Positions 42,424-51,786 of a stretch of 64,000 bases of DNA are shown here, in pieces (position 1 is the stretch's first letter; the number at the start of each line of letters is the position of its first letter). The stretch lies in the NCBI RefSeq assembly GCF_003119195.2, contig NZ_CP022255.1, positions 62,001 through 126,000 of the forward strand. The letters run 5' to 3'. The notes beneath the pieces were generated by a model, which worked only from the letters and a program-made list of their open reading frames with translations, had not been told where the DNA came from and did no database searches. The translations under genes were made by a program, and so were the position numbers. Origin of the DNA: Azospirillum baldaniorum (GTDB taxonomy: Bacteria > Pseudomonadota > Alphaproteobacteria > Azospirillales > Azospirillaceae).

Positions 42424-45400
42424 TCAGTCGTCCCCATGCCCGTGGGCGAGCGCCGGACCGGTCGGCACCGCCGCCGGCTTGCCGGCCCCGACCATCGTGC
42501 GCAGCAGGACGTAGAAGACCGGCGTCAGCATCAGGCCGAACAGGGTGACGCCGATCATCCCGGCGAACACCGCCACGCCCATCGCGTGGCGCATCTCGGC
42601 GCCGGCGCCGGTGGAGGTGACCAGCGGCACCACGCCCATGATGAAGGCGATGGAGGTCATCAGGATGGGGCGCAGCCGCAGCCGGCTGGCCTCGATGGCG
42701 GCCTGCACCACGCTGCGCCCCTGATGCTCCAGTTCGCGGGCGAACTCGACGATCAGGATGGCGTTCTTCGCCGACAGGCCGACCAGCACCATGAAGCCGA
42801 TCTGCGTGAAGATGTTGTTGTCGCCCCCCGTCAGCCACACCCCGGCCAGCGCCGACATCAGGCTCATCGGCACGATCAGCAGGATGGCCAGCGGCAGGGT
42901 CAGGCTCTCGTACTGGGCGGCCAGCACCAGGAAGACGAGCAGGATGCTGATGGGGAAGATCCACAGCGCCGCGTTGCCGGCCAGGATCTCCTGATAGGTC
43001 AGGTCGGTCCATTCGAACCGCACGCCGCGCGGCAGGGTTTCCTGGGCGATGCGCTCCGCCGCCGCCTGGGCCTGGCCCGACGAATAGCCGGGGGCCGGCC
43101 CGCCGTTGATGTCGGCGGCGGTGTAGCCGTTGTAGCGCACCACCATCTCCGGCCCGTAGCTCTGCTTGACGGTGACCAGCGAGGAGAGCGGCACCATGTC
43201 GCCCTGGGCGTTGCGCGTCTTCAGCAGGCCGATGTCGGCGGATTCGGCGCGGAAGGGCGCGTCGGCCTGGACCCGGACCTGGTAGACGCGGCCGAAGCTG
43301 TTGAAGTCGTTCACATAGAGCGAGCCCAGATAGATCTGCATGGTGTCGAACACCTCGCCGATGGGCACGCCCTGCTGCTTGGCCTTCACGCGGTCGAGAT
43401 CGACATCAAGCTGCGGCACGTTGATCTGGTAGCTGGAGAAGGCCGGTCCCAGCTCCGGCGTTTCCATGGCCTTCTTCAGGAAGGAACCGACCGCCGCGTT
43501 CAGCGCCTCGTAGCCCAGCGCGCCGCGGTCCTCGATCTGCATCTTGAAGCCGCCCAGCGTGCCGAGGCCCATCACCGGGGGCGGCGGGAAGATGGCGACG
43601 AAGGCTTCCTTCAGGCCGGCGTAGCGCTTCTGCAGATCACCGGCGATGGCGGCGGCGGAAAGCGACGGGTCCTTGCGCTCGGCGAAGGGCTTCAGCGTGA
43701 CGAAGACGATGCCGGCGCTGGAGCTGTTGGTGAAGCCGTTGACCGACAGGCCGGGGAAGGCGACGGCGCTCTGCACGCCGGGGCGGGCCAGCGCGATGTC
43801 GGTCATCTCGCGGATCACCGCCTCCGTGCGGTCGAGCGAGGCGCCGTTGGGAAGCTGGGCGAAGCTGATGAGGTATTCCTTGTCCTGCGCCGGGACGAAG
43901 CCCATCGGCACGGTGCGGCCGAGCAGCACGGTGACGCCGAGCAGCCCGACATAGACCAGCATCATCAGCCCCTTGTGCCGCACCACCCCGCCGACGCCGC
44001 GGCCGTAGCCGGTCGAGGCGCGGTGGAAGACCCGGTTGAACAGCCGGAAGAAGCCGCCGAAGACCTTGTTCATCGCACGGGTCAGCCAGTCCTGCGGCTG
44101 GTCGTGGCCGCGCAGCAGGACCGCCGCCAGGGCCGGCGACAGGGTCAGCGAGTTGAAGGCGGAGATGACGGTGGAGATCGCGATGGTCATCGCGAACTGC
44201 TTGTAGAACTCGCCGGTCAGGCCGCTCATGGCCGCCAGCGGGACGAAGACGGCGACCAGCGTCAGCGCGATGGCGATGATCGGGCCGCTGACCTCCTGCA
44301 TGGCGCGGTAGGTGGCTTCCTTGGCTGACAGGCCGTTCTCGATGTTGCGCTCGACGTTCTCCACGACGACGATGGCGTCGTCCACGACGATGCCGATGGC
44401 CAGCACCATGCCGAACAGCGACAGCGCGTTGATCGAGTAGCCGAGCCCCAGCATCAGCGAGAAGGTGCCGACGATGGACACCGGGACCGCCAGCAGCGGG
44501 ATGATCGAGGCGCGCCAGGTCTGGAGGAAGATGATGACCACCAGCACGACCAGGGCGACCGCCTCCAGCAGGGTGCTGATCACCGCGTCGATGCTGGAGC
44601 GGACGAACTGCGTCGGGTCGTAGACGATGCTGTAGTCGACGCCGTCGGGCATGTCGGCCTTGAGGTCGGCCATGGTCGCCCGGATGGCGTCGGAAATGGC
44701 CAGCGCGTTGGCGCCCGGCGACTGGTTGATGCCCAGCGCCACCGCCGGCTTGTTGTCGAGCAGCGAGCGCAGGCCGTACTGCGCCGCCGCCAGCTCGACG
44801 CGGGCGACGTCGCGCAGCAGGGTGACACCGCCCTGCTCGCCGGTCTTCAGGATGATCGCGCCGAACTCCTCCGGCGTCGTCAGGCGCCCCTGCGCGTTGA
44901 TCGAGAGCTGGAGGGGCGTGTCGGGCAGCGACGGCGAGGCACCGATGACGCCCGCCGCGACCTGGACGTTCTGTTCGCGGATCGCCGCCACCACGTCGGA
45001 CGCGGTCAGGCCGCGCTGCGCGACCTTGTTGGGGTCGAGCCAGACGCGCATGGAATAGTCGCCGGCCCCCCACACCTGCACCTCGCCGACGCCGCTGATC
45101 CGGCTCAGCCGGTCCTTGACGTTCAGGATGGCGTAGTTGCGCAGGTAGGTCATGTCGTAGCGGTCGTTGGGCGACAGCAGATGCACGACCATGGTCAGGG
45201 TGGGCGAGCTTTTGACCGTCGTCACGCCCAGCCGCTGCACGTCCGACGGCAGGCGCGGCAGCGCCTGCGCCACCCGGTTCTGCACGAGCTGCTGCGCCTT
45301 GTCCGGGTCGGTGCCCAGCCGGAAGGTCACGGTCAGCGCCATGTTGCCGTCGCTGTTGGCCTGCGACTGCATGTACAGCATGTTCTCGACGCCGTTGATC

Positions 45401-45609
45401 TGCTCCTCCAGCGGGGAGGCGACCGTTTCGGCGATGACCTTGGGGTTGGCGCCCGGGAACTGGGCGCGCACGACGACCGACGGCGGAACGACCTCCGGGT
45501 ATTCGGAGATGGGCAACTGGAACAGCGAGATCGCTCCCGCCAGGAACAGCGCCACCGACAGCACGCCCGCGAAGATCGGGCGGTCGATGAAGAATTTCGA
45601 GATGTTCAT
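42424..45609 (-). CDS. RND multidrug efflux pump, inner-membrane subunit (HAE1/AcrB type)
   Basis: A 1061-residue proton-driven exporter. It starts MNISKFFIDRPIFAGVLSVA, the usual first helix, and has twelve helices with two large periplasmic loops. GINQSPGANALAISDAI and GIVVDDAIVVVENVERN (the proton-relay Asp pair in helix 4) are visible, as is FVPAQDKEYL in the second half. It forms a trimer with the adaptor gene upstream. No outer-membrane channel gene is next to it, so a shared TolC-like channel is expected. I took ATG at 45609 rather than the upstream in-frame start. Confidence 0.95.
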   Translation of the reverse strand: MNISKFFIDRPIFAGVLSVALFLAGAISLFQLPISEYPEVVPPSVVVRAQFPGANPKVIAETVASPLEEQINGVENMLYMQSQANSDGNMALTVTFRLGTDPDKAQQLVQNRVAQALPRLPSDVQRLGVTTVKSSPTLTMVVHLLSPNDRYDMTYLRNYAILNVKDRLSRISGVGEVQVWGAGDYSMRVWLDPNKVAQRGLTASDVVAAIREQNVQVAAGVIGASPSLPDTPLQLSINAQGRLTTPEEFGAIILKTGEQGGVTLLRDVARVELAAAQYGLRSLLDNKPAVALGINQSPGANALAISDAIRATMADLKADMPDGVDYSIVYDPTQFVRSSIDAVISTLLEAVALVVLVVIIFLQTWRASIIPLLAVPVSIVGTFSLMLGLGYSINALSLFGMVLAIGIVVDDAIVVVENVERNIENGLSAKEATYRAMQEVSGPIIAIALTLVAVFVPLAAMSGLTGEFYKQFAMTIAISTVISAFNSLTLSPALAAVLLRGHDQPQDWLTRAMNKVFGGFFRLFNRVFHRASTGYGRGVGGVVRHKGLMMLVYVGLLGVTVLLGRTVPMGFVPAQDKEYLISFAQLPNGASLDRTEAVIREMTDIALARPGVQSAVAFPGLSVNGFTNSSSAGIVFVTLKPFAERKDPSLSAAAIAGDLQKRYAGLKEAFVAIFPPPPVMGLGTLGGFKMQIEDRGALGYEALNAAVGSFLKKAMETPELGPAFSSYQINVPQLDVDLDRVKAKQQGVPIGEVFDTMQIYLGSLYVNDFNSFGRVYQVRVQADAPFRAESADIGLLKTRNAQGDMVPLSSLVTVKQSYGPEMVVRYNGYTAADINGGPAPGYSSGQAQAAAERIAQETLPRGVRFEWTDLTYQEILAGNAALWIFPISILLVFLVLAAQYESLTLPLAILLIVPMSLMSALAGVWLTGGDNNIFTQIGFMVLVGLSAKNAILIVEFARELEHQGRSVVQAAIEASRLRLRPILMTSIAFIMGVVPLVTSTGAGAEMRHAMGVAVFAGMIGVTLFGLMLTPVFYVLLRTMVGAGKPAAVPTGPALAHGHGDD

Positions 45610-45654
45610 GATGGCCTTCCCAGCGGGCGGCATGGAGTTTGGCGTGGAGTTTGG

Positions 45655-45741
45655 ATGCAAGGCCCCCTCCGTCCCCCACGGTGCGGGGGACGGTTGGTCG
45701 TGGACGGCGTCCCCCGCGACGCGGGGGAGAGGGCGGGGCCG
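45655..45741. repeat. GC-rich palindromic element between adaptor and RND genes
   Basis: The element contains CCCCCAC...GTGCGGGGGA-type and CCCCCGCGACGCGGGGG hairpins. It is similar in style to the repeats at 29811 and 49030 and lies in the 132-base gap between the two pump genes. Confidence 0.65.
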
Positions 45742-46923
45742 TTACTGGTTCGCGGCGGTCTCGATGGCGTCCGCCGGCTTGCCCATCGCCACGGTCTTCG
45801 GGCTGATGCGGGCGCCGGGGCGGGCGTGCTGGAGGCCGTTGACGACGATGCGCTCCCCGGCGGCGAGGCCGCTCTTCACCACTCGCAGCCCGTTCTGCGC
45901 GGCACCCGGGATGATCTCGCGGTACTGCACGGTATCGTCGCCGCCGACAACCAGGACGAATTTCTTGTCCTGGTCGGTGTTGATGGCGCGGTCCTCGACC
46001 ATCAGTGCGTCGTGCGGGGTGCTGCCGCCGACCTTGACGCGGGCGTAGAGGCCGGGGACCAGCATGCCGTCGGGATTGTCGAACTTGGCGCGCACGCGGA
46101 TGGTGCCGGACACGGCATCGAGCCGGTTGTCCACATGCTCCACCGTGCCGCCGCGCGAATAGCCGCTCTCGTTGGCGAGGCCGAGTTGCACCGGCACGTC
46201 GGCGGAGTCCTTCACGCTGGCGATGTGGCGCAGGTAGGTCTGCTCGTCGACGTCGAAGGAGGCGTAGATCGGCGAGACCGAGACCAGCGTCGTCAGCGGG
46301 GCGGCGGAGGCGCCGGACGCCACGACGTTGCCCACCGTCACCTCGGCGCGCGAGACGCGGCCGGAAATGGGTGCGGTGACCTGGGTGTGCTCCAGGTCGA
46401 TGCGGGCGAGATCGAGGGCCGCCTGCGCAGCCTTCAGGTTGGCGCCGGCCTCGCGGGCGGCGTTCTCCTTCTCGTCGAGCGTCTGGCGCGAGACGGTGTT
46501 GTTCTGCACCAGCCGCTGGGCGCGGTCGAGGTCGGCGGTGGTGAAGCGCACCGCGGCCTGCGCGGCGGCGACCTGGGCCTCGGCCCTTGCCACCTCGGCG
46601 ACGTGGGGGCGCGGGTCGATGGTGAAGAGGGGATCGCCCTTCTTCACCAGCGCGCCGTTGCGGAAATGCACGGCGGTGATGGCGCCGGACACCTGCGGCC
46701 GGACCTCCACCCGGTCGACCGCCTCCAGGCGGCCCGAGTAGGACTGCCAGTCGGTGATCTTGCGGGCGACGACCGGCGCCACATCCACCTCGGGCGGCGG
46801 CGGGGCGGCGGCAGACGCCGCGGGGGCGTCGGCGTGGCCCTGGGTGGAGACGACACCGGCGACACCGGCGGTCGCGGCGCCGACGGCGAGAAGAAGGGCG
46901 AGCTTTGAAGGAGACAATGACAT
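45742..46923 (-). CDS. RND efflux periplasmic adaptor (MFP)
   Basis: A 393-residue membrane-fusion protein. It has an N-terminal signal/anchor (LALLLAVGAATAGVAG) and a biotinyl-like half, VRPQVSGAITAVHFRNGALVKKGDPLF. A helical hairpin follows (residues about 95-170), then VTAPISGRVSRAEVTVGNVV and the beta-barrel domain. It links the RND pump to an outer-membrane channel. It sits 22 bases after the alpha/beta hydrolase gene. Confidence 0.94.
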   Translation of the reverse strand: MSLSPSKLALLLAVGAATAGVAGVVSTQGHADAPAASAAAPPPPEVDVAPVVARKITDWQSYSGRLEAVDRVEVRPQVSGAITAVHFRNGALVKKGDPLFTIDPRPHVAEVARAEAQVAAAQAAVRFTTADLDRAQRLVQNNTVSRQTLDEKENAAREAGANLKAAQAALDLARIDLEHTQVTAPISGRVSRAEVTVGNVVASGASAAPLTTLVSVSPIYASFDVDEQTYLRHIASVKDSADVPVQLGLANESGYSRGGTVEHVDNRLDAVSGTIRVRAKFDNPDGMLVPGLYARVKVGGSTPHDALMVEDRAINTDQDKKFVLVVGGDDTVQYREIIPGAAQNGLRVVKSGLAAGERIVVNGLQHARPGARISPKTVAMGKPADAIETAANQ

Positions 46924-46945
46924 GGGACCACTCTCCTGGGGAGGA

Positions 46946-47818
46946 TCAGACGGGGACGCCGCGGCCGTCCGCGGGGGACAGGCGGCGGCGAAAAAAGTCG
47001 GCGACCGCCAGCAACGCCGGGCGGTGGCCCGGCAGGGCGGCGTGCGAAATGGCGGGGAAGCGGGTGACCTCGGTGGGCACGCCGGCTCCGATCAGGTTGG
47101 CGGCGTACTGCTCCGCCTCGATGCGCAGGACGTCCTTCTGCGCGGTGACGATCAGCGTCGGCGGCAGCCCGGCCAGCCGGCGCGAATCCAGCGGTGCGGC
47201 GTAGGGGTGCACGCGCTGCGCGGCGTCGGGCAGATAGGCGCGGTAGCAGCGGGCGTAGGCGGTGGCCGGAACGTCGCACTGCATGGCCTGGGCGTCGCCT
47301 GCGCGGGTCAGGCTGGGGTCCAGCATGGGGCCGAGCAGGGCCTGCGCGCGGATGTCCACCTCGCCCTGGTCGCGGGCGAGGAAGGTCAGCGAGGCGGCGA
47401 CATGACCGCCCGCGTCGTGCCCGGCCACGCCCAGCCCGCCCGTGGCGATGTTCAGGTCGCGGGCTTCGGCCAGGGTCCACAGCGCCGCCTGATGGGCGTC
47501 GTGGGCGGCGGTGGGGAAGCAGTGGGCCGGGGCCAGCGAATAGCCGACCGAGACGACGAGCGCCGGCACGCTCTCCGCGATGGCGGCGGCGGCGGTCTCG
47601 GCCTCCTCCAGCGAACCGGAGGTGAAGCCGCCACCGTGCAGGTACAGCAGGGCCGGGACGGTCAGCCCGATCAGCGGCCGGTAGAGCCGCAGCCGGATGT
47701 CCTGGGCGTGGCCGGCGATGGTCCGGTCATCGACCGAAAGCCGGCACGGCTCCATCCCGGTACTGCGTGTGTTCGACTGATCCGACGAGCGGCCCATGAT
47801 CCGACGGTGCCCCGGCAC
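46946..47818 (-). CDS. Alpha/beta hydrolase of the HSL family with Asp at the nucleophile site
   Basis: A 290-residue alpha/beta-hydrolase fold-3 protein. The oxyanion motif HGGGF is at residues 61-65. The nucleophile elbow reads VAGHDAGG, where the family has GDSAGG, so Asp135 replaces the catalytic Ser. Acid and base are seen as QKD (Asp229) and ISH (His259). The codon is a clear GAC in the sequence. It may be inactive, bind a ligand, or use Asp as haloalkane dehalogenases do. The start is uncertain: GTG 47818, ATG 47797 or ATG 47755. It is encoded in line with the efflux adaptor. Confidence 0.85.
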   Translation of the reverse strand: MPGHRRIMGRSSDQSNTRSTGMEPCRLSVDDRTIAGHAQDIRLRLYRPLIGLTVPALLYLHGGGFTSGSLEEAETAAAAIAESVPALVVSVGYSLAPAHCFPTAAHDAHQAALWTLAEARDLNIATGGLGVAGHDAGGHVAASLTFLARDQGEVDIRAQALLGPMLDPSLTRAGDAQAMQCDVPATAYARCYRAYLPDAAQRVHPYAAPLDSRRLAGLPPTLIVTAQKDVLRIEAEQYAANLIGAGVPTEVTRFPAISHAALPGHRPALLAVADFFRRRLSPADGRGVPV

Positions 47819-47933
47819 CCCTCCCGCATTGCAACAGGAGGGAGTGTGGGCGTTTGACCGGTCGGAATAAATACGCGGTCAACGGCAACACAATTCGGAT
47901 CGCATGAACAATCCGATCCACAGGAGGCCTGGG

Positions 47934-48932
47934 TCACACCACGCAGAGACGGGCGCCCTCCGGTTCCGTGGTGGCGGGAGCCGGCTTGGGTTTCTCCCGG
48001 TCCGGGCACTCGTAACCGTCGATCTCCTCGCCCTGCATCAGCGGGCAGCCCTCGAACAGCTCGGCGACCCAGTCGACGAAGGCGCGGACCTTGGGCGACA
48101 GGTGGCGGTTGTGCGGGTAGAGCGCGGAGATCGGCATCAGGGCCGGGCGCCACTCCTTGAGGATCTCCACCAGAGCGCCGCTGCGCAGGTGGGGCAGCGC
48201 CATGAAGCGGGCGGTCTGCCCGATGCCCAGCCCCTCCAGCGCGCAGGTGACGTAGGCGTCGGCGTCGTTGACCGAGACCGGGCCGTTCAGCTTCACCTCG
48301 TGGATGACGCCGTCGCGCTCGAAACTCATCTCGTGCATCTTGCCGGTGCGCGTGAAGTAGTTGACGGCGCTGTGGCCCTCCAGCTCCTCGATGGTCTTGG
48401 GCGTGCCGTGGCGGGCGAGATAGGCCGGGCTGGCGACGGTCACCGGGCGGAACGCGCCGACCCGGCGGGCGATCAGGCTGGAATCCACCAAGTCGCCGAC
48501 GCGCAGCACGCAGTCTACCCCCTCCTGGATCAGGTCGATGGGGCGGTCGCTCATCCCGATCATGATTTCGATGTCGGGGTAGCGGGCGTGGAACTCGTGG
48601 ATGGTCGGGATGATGATGAGCCGCCCGACCGAGCCCGGCATGTCCACCCGCAGCCGCCCGCGCGGCGTCTTGCGGGCGCTGGTGAAGGAGGTCTCGATCT
48701 CCTCCAGGTCGGACAGGATGCGGGTGGCGCCCTCCAGATAGGCGGCGCCGTCGAGCGTCAGGCTCAGCTTGCGGGTCGTCCGCTGGAGCAGGCGCACGCC
48801 GAGCGCCGCCTCCAGATTCTGGATGGTCGTCGTCACCGAGGCGCGCGGCAGGCCCAGCGTGTCGGCGGCCTTGGTGAAGCTGTTGACCTCGACGACGCGG
48901 ACGAAGACGCGCATCGCGTGCAGTTTGTCCAT
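47934..48932 (-). CDS. LysR-type regulator upstream of the efflux operon
   Basis: A 332-residue LysR protein. The winged helix is at 1-60 (MRVFVRVVEVNSFTKAADTLGLPRASVTTTI), and the effector domain follows from about 90 (GRLRVDMPGSVGRLIIIPTI). It resembles the CrgA/AaeR subgroup. A longer than usual tail ends in a Lys/Pro-rich segment (DREKPKPAPATTEPEG). It is on the same strand as the hydrolase and pump, 115 bases ahead, so it may be co-transcribed or autoregulated. Confidence 0.93.
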   Translation of the reverse strand: MDKLHAMRVFVRVVEVNSFTKAADTLGLPRASVTTTIQNLEAALGVRLLQRTTRKLSLTLDGAAYLEGATRILSDLEEIETSFTSARKTPRGRLRVDMPGSVGRLIIIPTIHEFHARYPDIEIMIGMSDRPIDLIQEGVDCVLRVGDLVDSSLIARRVGAFRPVTVASPAYLARHGTPKTIEELEGHSAVNYFTRTGKMHEMSFERDGVIHEVKLNGPVSVNDADAYVTCALEGLGIGQTARFMALPHLRSGALVEILKEWRPALMPISALYPHNRHLSPKVRAFVDWVAELFEGCPLMQGEEIDGYECPDREKPKPAPATTEPEGARLCVV

Positions 48933-49030
48933 GGTCGGTCCATCGACGCAGTGGGGGCGGCCCGCACATATACGGAGCGGGCCGGGTTGCGCCTATCTAA
49001 GCACAGCCCGGCGCGAAGTCGATGGGGCTT

Positions 49031-49220
49031 TAATTGTCCCCTCTCCCCTCCGCTCACGCGCAAACGCAGTTTGCGCTGACGCGACAGGCGGACCTTCGGT
49101 CCGCCGAAAGCGGGGAGAGGGTTGGGGTGAGGGGGTTGCGCTTTTGCCGAACGTGCCGCTACGCGCAACCCCCTCACCGGCCCTTCGGGCCACCCCCTCC
49201 CCAGAGGGGAGGGGGCTACT
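49031..49220. repeat. Multi-hairpin intergenic repeat element
   Basis: The 318-base gap between the LysR and MFS genes holds a chain of perfect inverted repeats. These are GCGCAAAC/GTTTGCGC (49058-49076), GGCGGACC/GGTCCGCC (49087-49105), GGTGAGGGGGTTGCGC at 49126-49141 with its exact complement at 49163-49178, and GGCCCTTCGGGCC (from 49179). C-rich CTCTCCCCTC and G-rich GGGGAGAGGG ends flank them. No gene is present. It looks like a dispersed extragenic palindrome. Confidence 0.85.
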
Positions 49221-49251
49221 GCGCCAACGCGGGAGTCTTGAATGGGCGCCC

Positions 49252-50538
49252 TCAGGTGGCCGGCGCCGGCTTGGCGGCCGGGGCGCGGCCCAGCGTCGGG
49301 ACCAGCAGCGCGGCCCCCAGGCAGAGCAGCCCGGCGATGAAGAAGGCCGGCAGGTAGCTGTCCAGCGTGCTGCGGGCGTAGCCGGCCCCGAAGGCGGCGC
49401 AGGCCGCACCGATCTGGTGCCCGGCGAAGACCCAGCCGAAGACGAGGTTGGCGCGCTCCCGCCCGAAGCGTTCCGCCGTCAGCCGGACGGTCGGCGGCAC
49501 GGTGGCGATCCAGTCCAGCCCGTAGAACACCGCGAACAGCGACAGGCCGTAGAGGGTGAAGTCGGAATAGGGCAGGAACAGCAGCGACAGCCCGCGCAGG
49601 CCGTAATACCAGAACAGGAGCCAGCGGTTGTCGTAGCGGTCGGACAGCCAGCCCGAGGCGACGGTGCCGACGAAGTCGAAGACGCCCATCAGCGCCAGCA
49701 GGCCGGCGGCCCGCACCTCCGGCACGCCGAAATCGACGCAGAGTGGGATCAGGTGGGTCTGGATCAAACCGTTGGTGCTCGCCCCGCAGACGAAGAAGGT
49801 GGCGAACAGCACCCAGAAAACCCGTGTCTTCGACGCGTCGCGCAGGGCGCCCAGGGCGGCGGCCACCACCGATCCGGCGGGCGGCGGCGGGGCGGTCGCC
49901 GCACCCTCCTCGCCATAGGCGGCCAGCCCGAGGTCGGACGGACGGTCGCGCATCAGGGCGAGCACGGCCAGCGCCGCCACCCACAGCAGCCCGCACAGCA
50001 GCGCCAGCGCGACGCGCCAGCCCATCTGCTCGGTCAGCATCGACAGCAGCGGCATGAAGACGAGCTGCCCGGTGGCCGAACTGGCGGTCAGCAGGCCGAC
50101 GACCAGCCCGCGCCGCCGGCTGAACCAGCGCGTCGCCACGGTGGCGCCCAGCACCATCGCGGTCAGGCCGGTGCCGAACCCGACGACGAAGCCCCACAGC
50201 AGGATCAGCTGCCAGACCTCGCGCATGGCGAGCGACAGCAGCAGTCCGCCGCTGACCAGCGTCAGCGAGGACAGCACCATCCGCTTGACGCCGTAGCGGT
50301 TGATGAGCGCGGCGGCGAACGGCCCCATCAGGCCGAACAGCAGCAGGCGGATGGCGAGCGCCACCGAGATGTCGGCGGTGGACCAGCCGAACTCGCGCTG
50401 CAGGGGCAGCAGCAGGACGCCGGGGGCGCCGACCGCGCCGGCGGACACCAGCATGGTCAGGAAGGTGACGCCGACGACGGCCCAGCCGTAATGGACGTTG
50501 CGCCGCGCCAGCGCGGCGGCGACGGGGGAGGACAGCAT
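49252..50538 (-). CDS. MFS transporter
   Basis: A 428-residue major facilitator protein with twelve predicted helices. It starts ARRNVHYGWAVVGVTFLTMLV, and the loop between helices 2 and 3 has NRYGVKRMVL. FSRRRGLVVGLLTASSATGQ lies before helix 5, and SDRYDNRWLLFWYYG is the second-half loop. It resembles the oxalate/formate and monocarboxylate transporter group. It is the third gene of an SDR-thiolase-MFS operon, so it probably imports the acid that the two enzymes metabolise. Confidence 0.92.
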   Translation of the reverse strand: MLSSPVAAALARRNVHYGWAVVGVTFLTMLVSAGAVGAPGVLLLPLQREFGWSTADISVALAIRLLLFGLMGPFAAALINRYGVKRMVLSSLTLVSGGLLLSLAMREVWQLILLWGFVVGFGTGLTAMVLGATVATRWFSRRRGLVVGLLTASSATGQLVFMPLLSMLTEQMGWRVALALLCGLLWVAALAVLALMRDRPSDLGLAAYGEEGAATAPPPPAGSVVAAALGALRDASKTRVFWVLFATFFVCGASTNGLIQTHLIPLCVDFGVPEVRAAGLLALMGVFDFVGTVASGWLSDRYDNRWLLFWYYGLRGLSLLFLPYSDFTLYGLSLFAVFYGLDWIATVPPTVRLTAERFGRERANLVFGWVFAGHQIGAACAAFGAGYARSTLDSYLPAFFIAGLLCLGAALLVPTLGRAPAAKPAPAT

Positions 50539-50566
50539 GGATGGGGTTCCGGTCTGGCGGAAAGGG

Positions 50567-51757
50567 TCAGGCGGGCCGTTCGACCGCGATGGCGGTGGCC
50601 TCGCCGCCGCCGATGCACAAGGAGGCGACGCCGCGGCGCAGCCCCCGCGCGGCCAGCGCGTGCAGCAGCGTCACGATTAGCCGCGCGCCGGTGGCGCCGA
50701 TGGGATGGCCGAGCGCGCAGGCCCCGCCGTTGACGTTCAGCGCGTCGCGCGGAATGCCGAGGTCCCGCTGCGCCGCCATGGCGACGACCGCGAAGGCCTC
50801 GTTGATCTCGAACAGATCGACGTCGCCGATACCCCAACCGACGCGGTCGAGCAGCTTGCGGATCGCCGGGATGGGTGCGGTGGTGAACCAGGCCGGGTCC
50901 TGGCTGTGGGTGGCGTGGCCGAGGATGGTCGCCAGCACGGGCAGCCCCTCGCGCTCGGCCAGCGAGCGGCGGGTGAGCAGGAGCGCCGCCGCCCCGTCGG
51001 CGTTGGCCGAGGAACTGGCCGCGGTGATCGTGCCGTCGCGGCGGAAGGCCGGCTTCAGGGCGGGAATCTTCTCCGGCGCGACCTTCAGCGGGTTCTCGTC
51101 GTCGGCGACGGTGCGCTCGCCACCTTTGACGGCGAGGGTGACGGGCGCGATCTCGGCGGTGAAAGCGCCGCTCGCGATGGCGGCGCGGGCGCGGGTCAGC
51201 GTCTCGACGGCGTAGGCGTCCTGCTCGGCGCGGGTGAAGCCGTAGAGGTCGGCGGTCGCCTCGCCGAAATCGCCCATCGGGCGCCCGCCCTCATAGGCGT
51301 CCTCCAGCCCGTCGAGCATCAGGTGGTCGAGGATGCGGTCGTGCCCGATGCGGTAGCCGCCGCGCGCCTTGGCCAGCAGATAGGGCGCGTTGGACATCGA
51401 CTCCATGCCGCCCGCGACCACGAGGTCGGCGGAGCCGGCGCGGATCAGGTCGTGGGCGAGCATCGTCGCCTTCATGCCGGAGCCGCAGACCTTGTTGACG
51501 GTGGTGGCGCCGGTGGCGTCGGGCAGACCGGCGCCGCGCGCCGCCTGCCGGGCCGGCGCCTGCCCCTGGCCGGCGGGCAGCACGCAGCCGAGCAGCACCT
51601 CGTCCACGCGCTCCGGCGCCAGACCGGCGCGGCTCAGGGCGGCGCGGACCGCGTGGGCGCCCAGCGCGTGGGCGGGCAGAGCCGACAGCTCCCCCTGGAA
51701 ACGGCCGAGCGGTGTGCGCGCGGCGGACACGATGACGACGGGGTCGAGGGTATCCAT
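50567..51757 (-). CDS. Thiolase (acetyl-CoA C-acyltransferase)
   Basis: A 396-residue thiolase. The acylated cysteine is Cys91 in NKVCGSGMK. The other active-site parts are GGACALGHPIGATGARL and the C-terminal SLCIGGGEATAIAVE (second Cys). It splits beta-ketoacyl-CoA or condenses acetyl-CoA. AGGAG lies nine bases before the ATG. It is 29 bases after the SDR gene in the same operon. Confidence 0.95.
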   Translation of the reverse strand: MDTLDPVVIVSAARTPLGRFQGELSALPAHALGAHAVRAALSRAGLAPERVDEVLLGCVLPAGQGQAPARQAARGAGLPDATGATTVNKVCGSGMKATMLAHDLIRAGSADLVVAGGMESMSNAPYLLAKARGGYRIGHDRILDHLMLDGLEDAYEGGRPMGDFGEATADLYGFTRAEQDAYAVETLTRARAAIASGAFTAEIAPVTLAVKGGERTVADDENPLKVAPEKIPALKPAFRRDGTITAASSSANADGAAALLLTRRSLAEREGLPVLATILGHATHSQDPAWFTTAPIPAIRKLLDRVGWGIGDVDLFEINEAFAVVAMAAQRDLGIPRDALNVNGGACALGHPIGATGARLIVTLLHALAARGLRRGVASLCIGGGEATAIAVERPA

Positions 51758-51786
51758 GATCGCGAACTCCTAGGATGGGGTGGGGA

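Noticed and set aside
42313-44328. 671-residue open frame on the plus strand
   Set aside because: Antisense to the RND pump gene; rich in Gln, His, Asp and Gly with no fold-like pattern.
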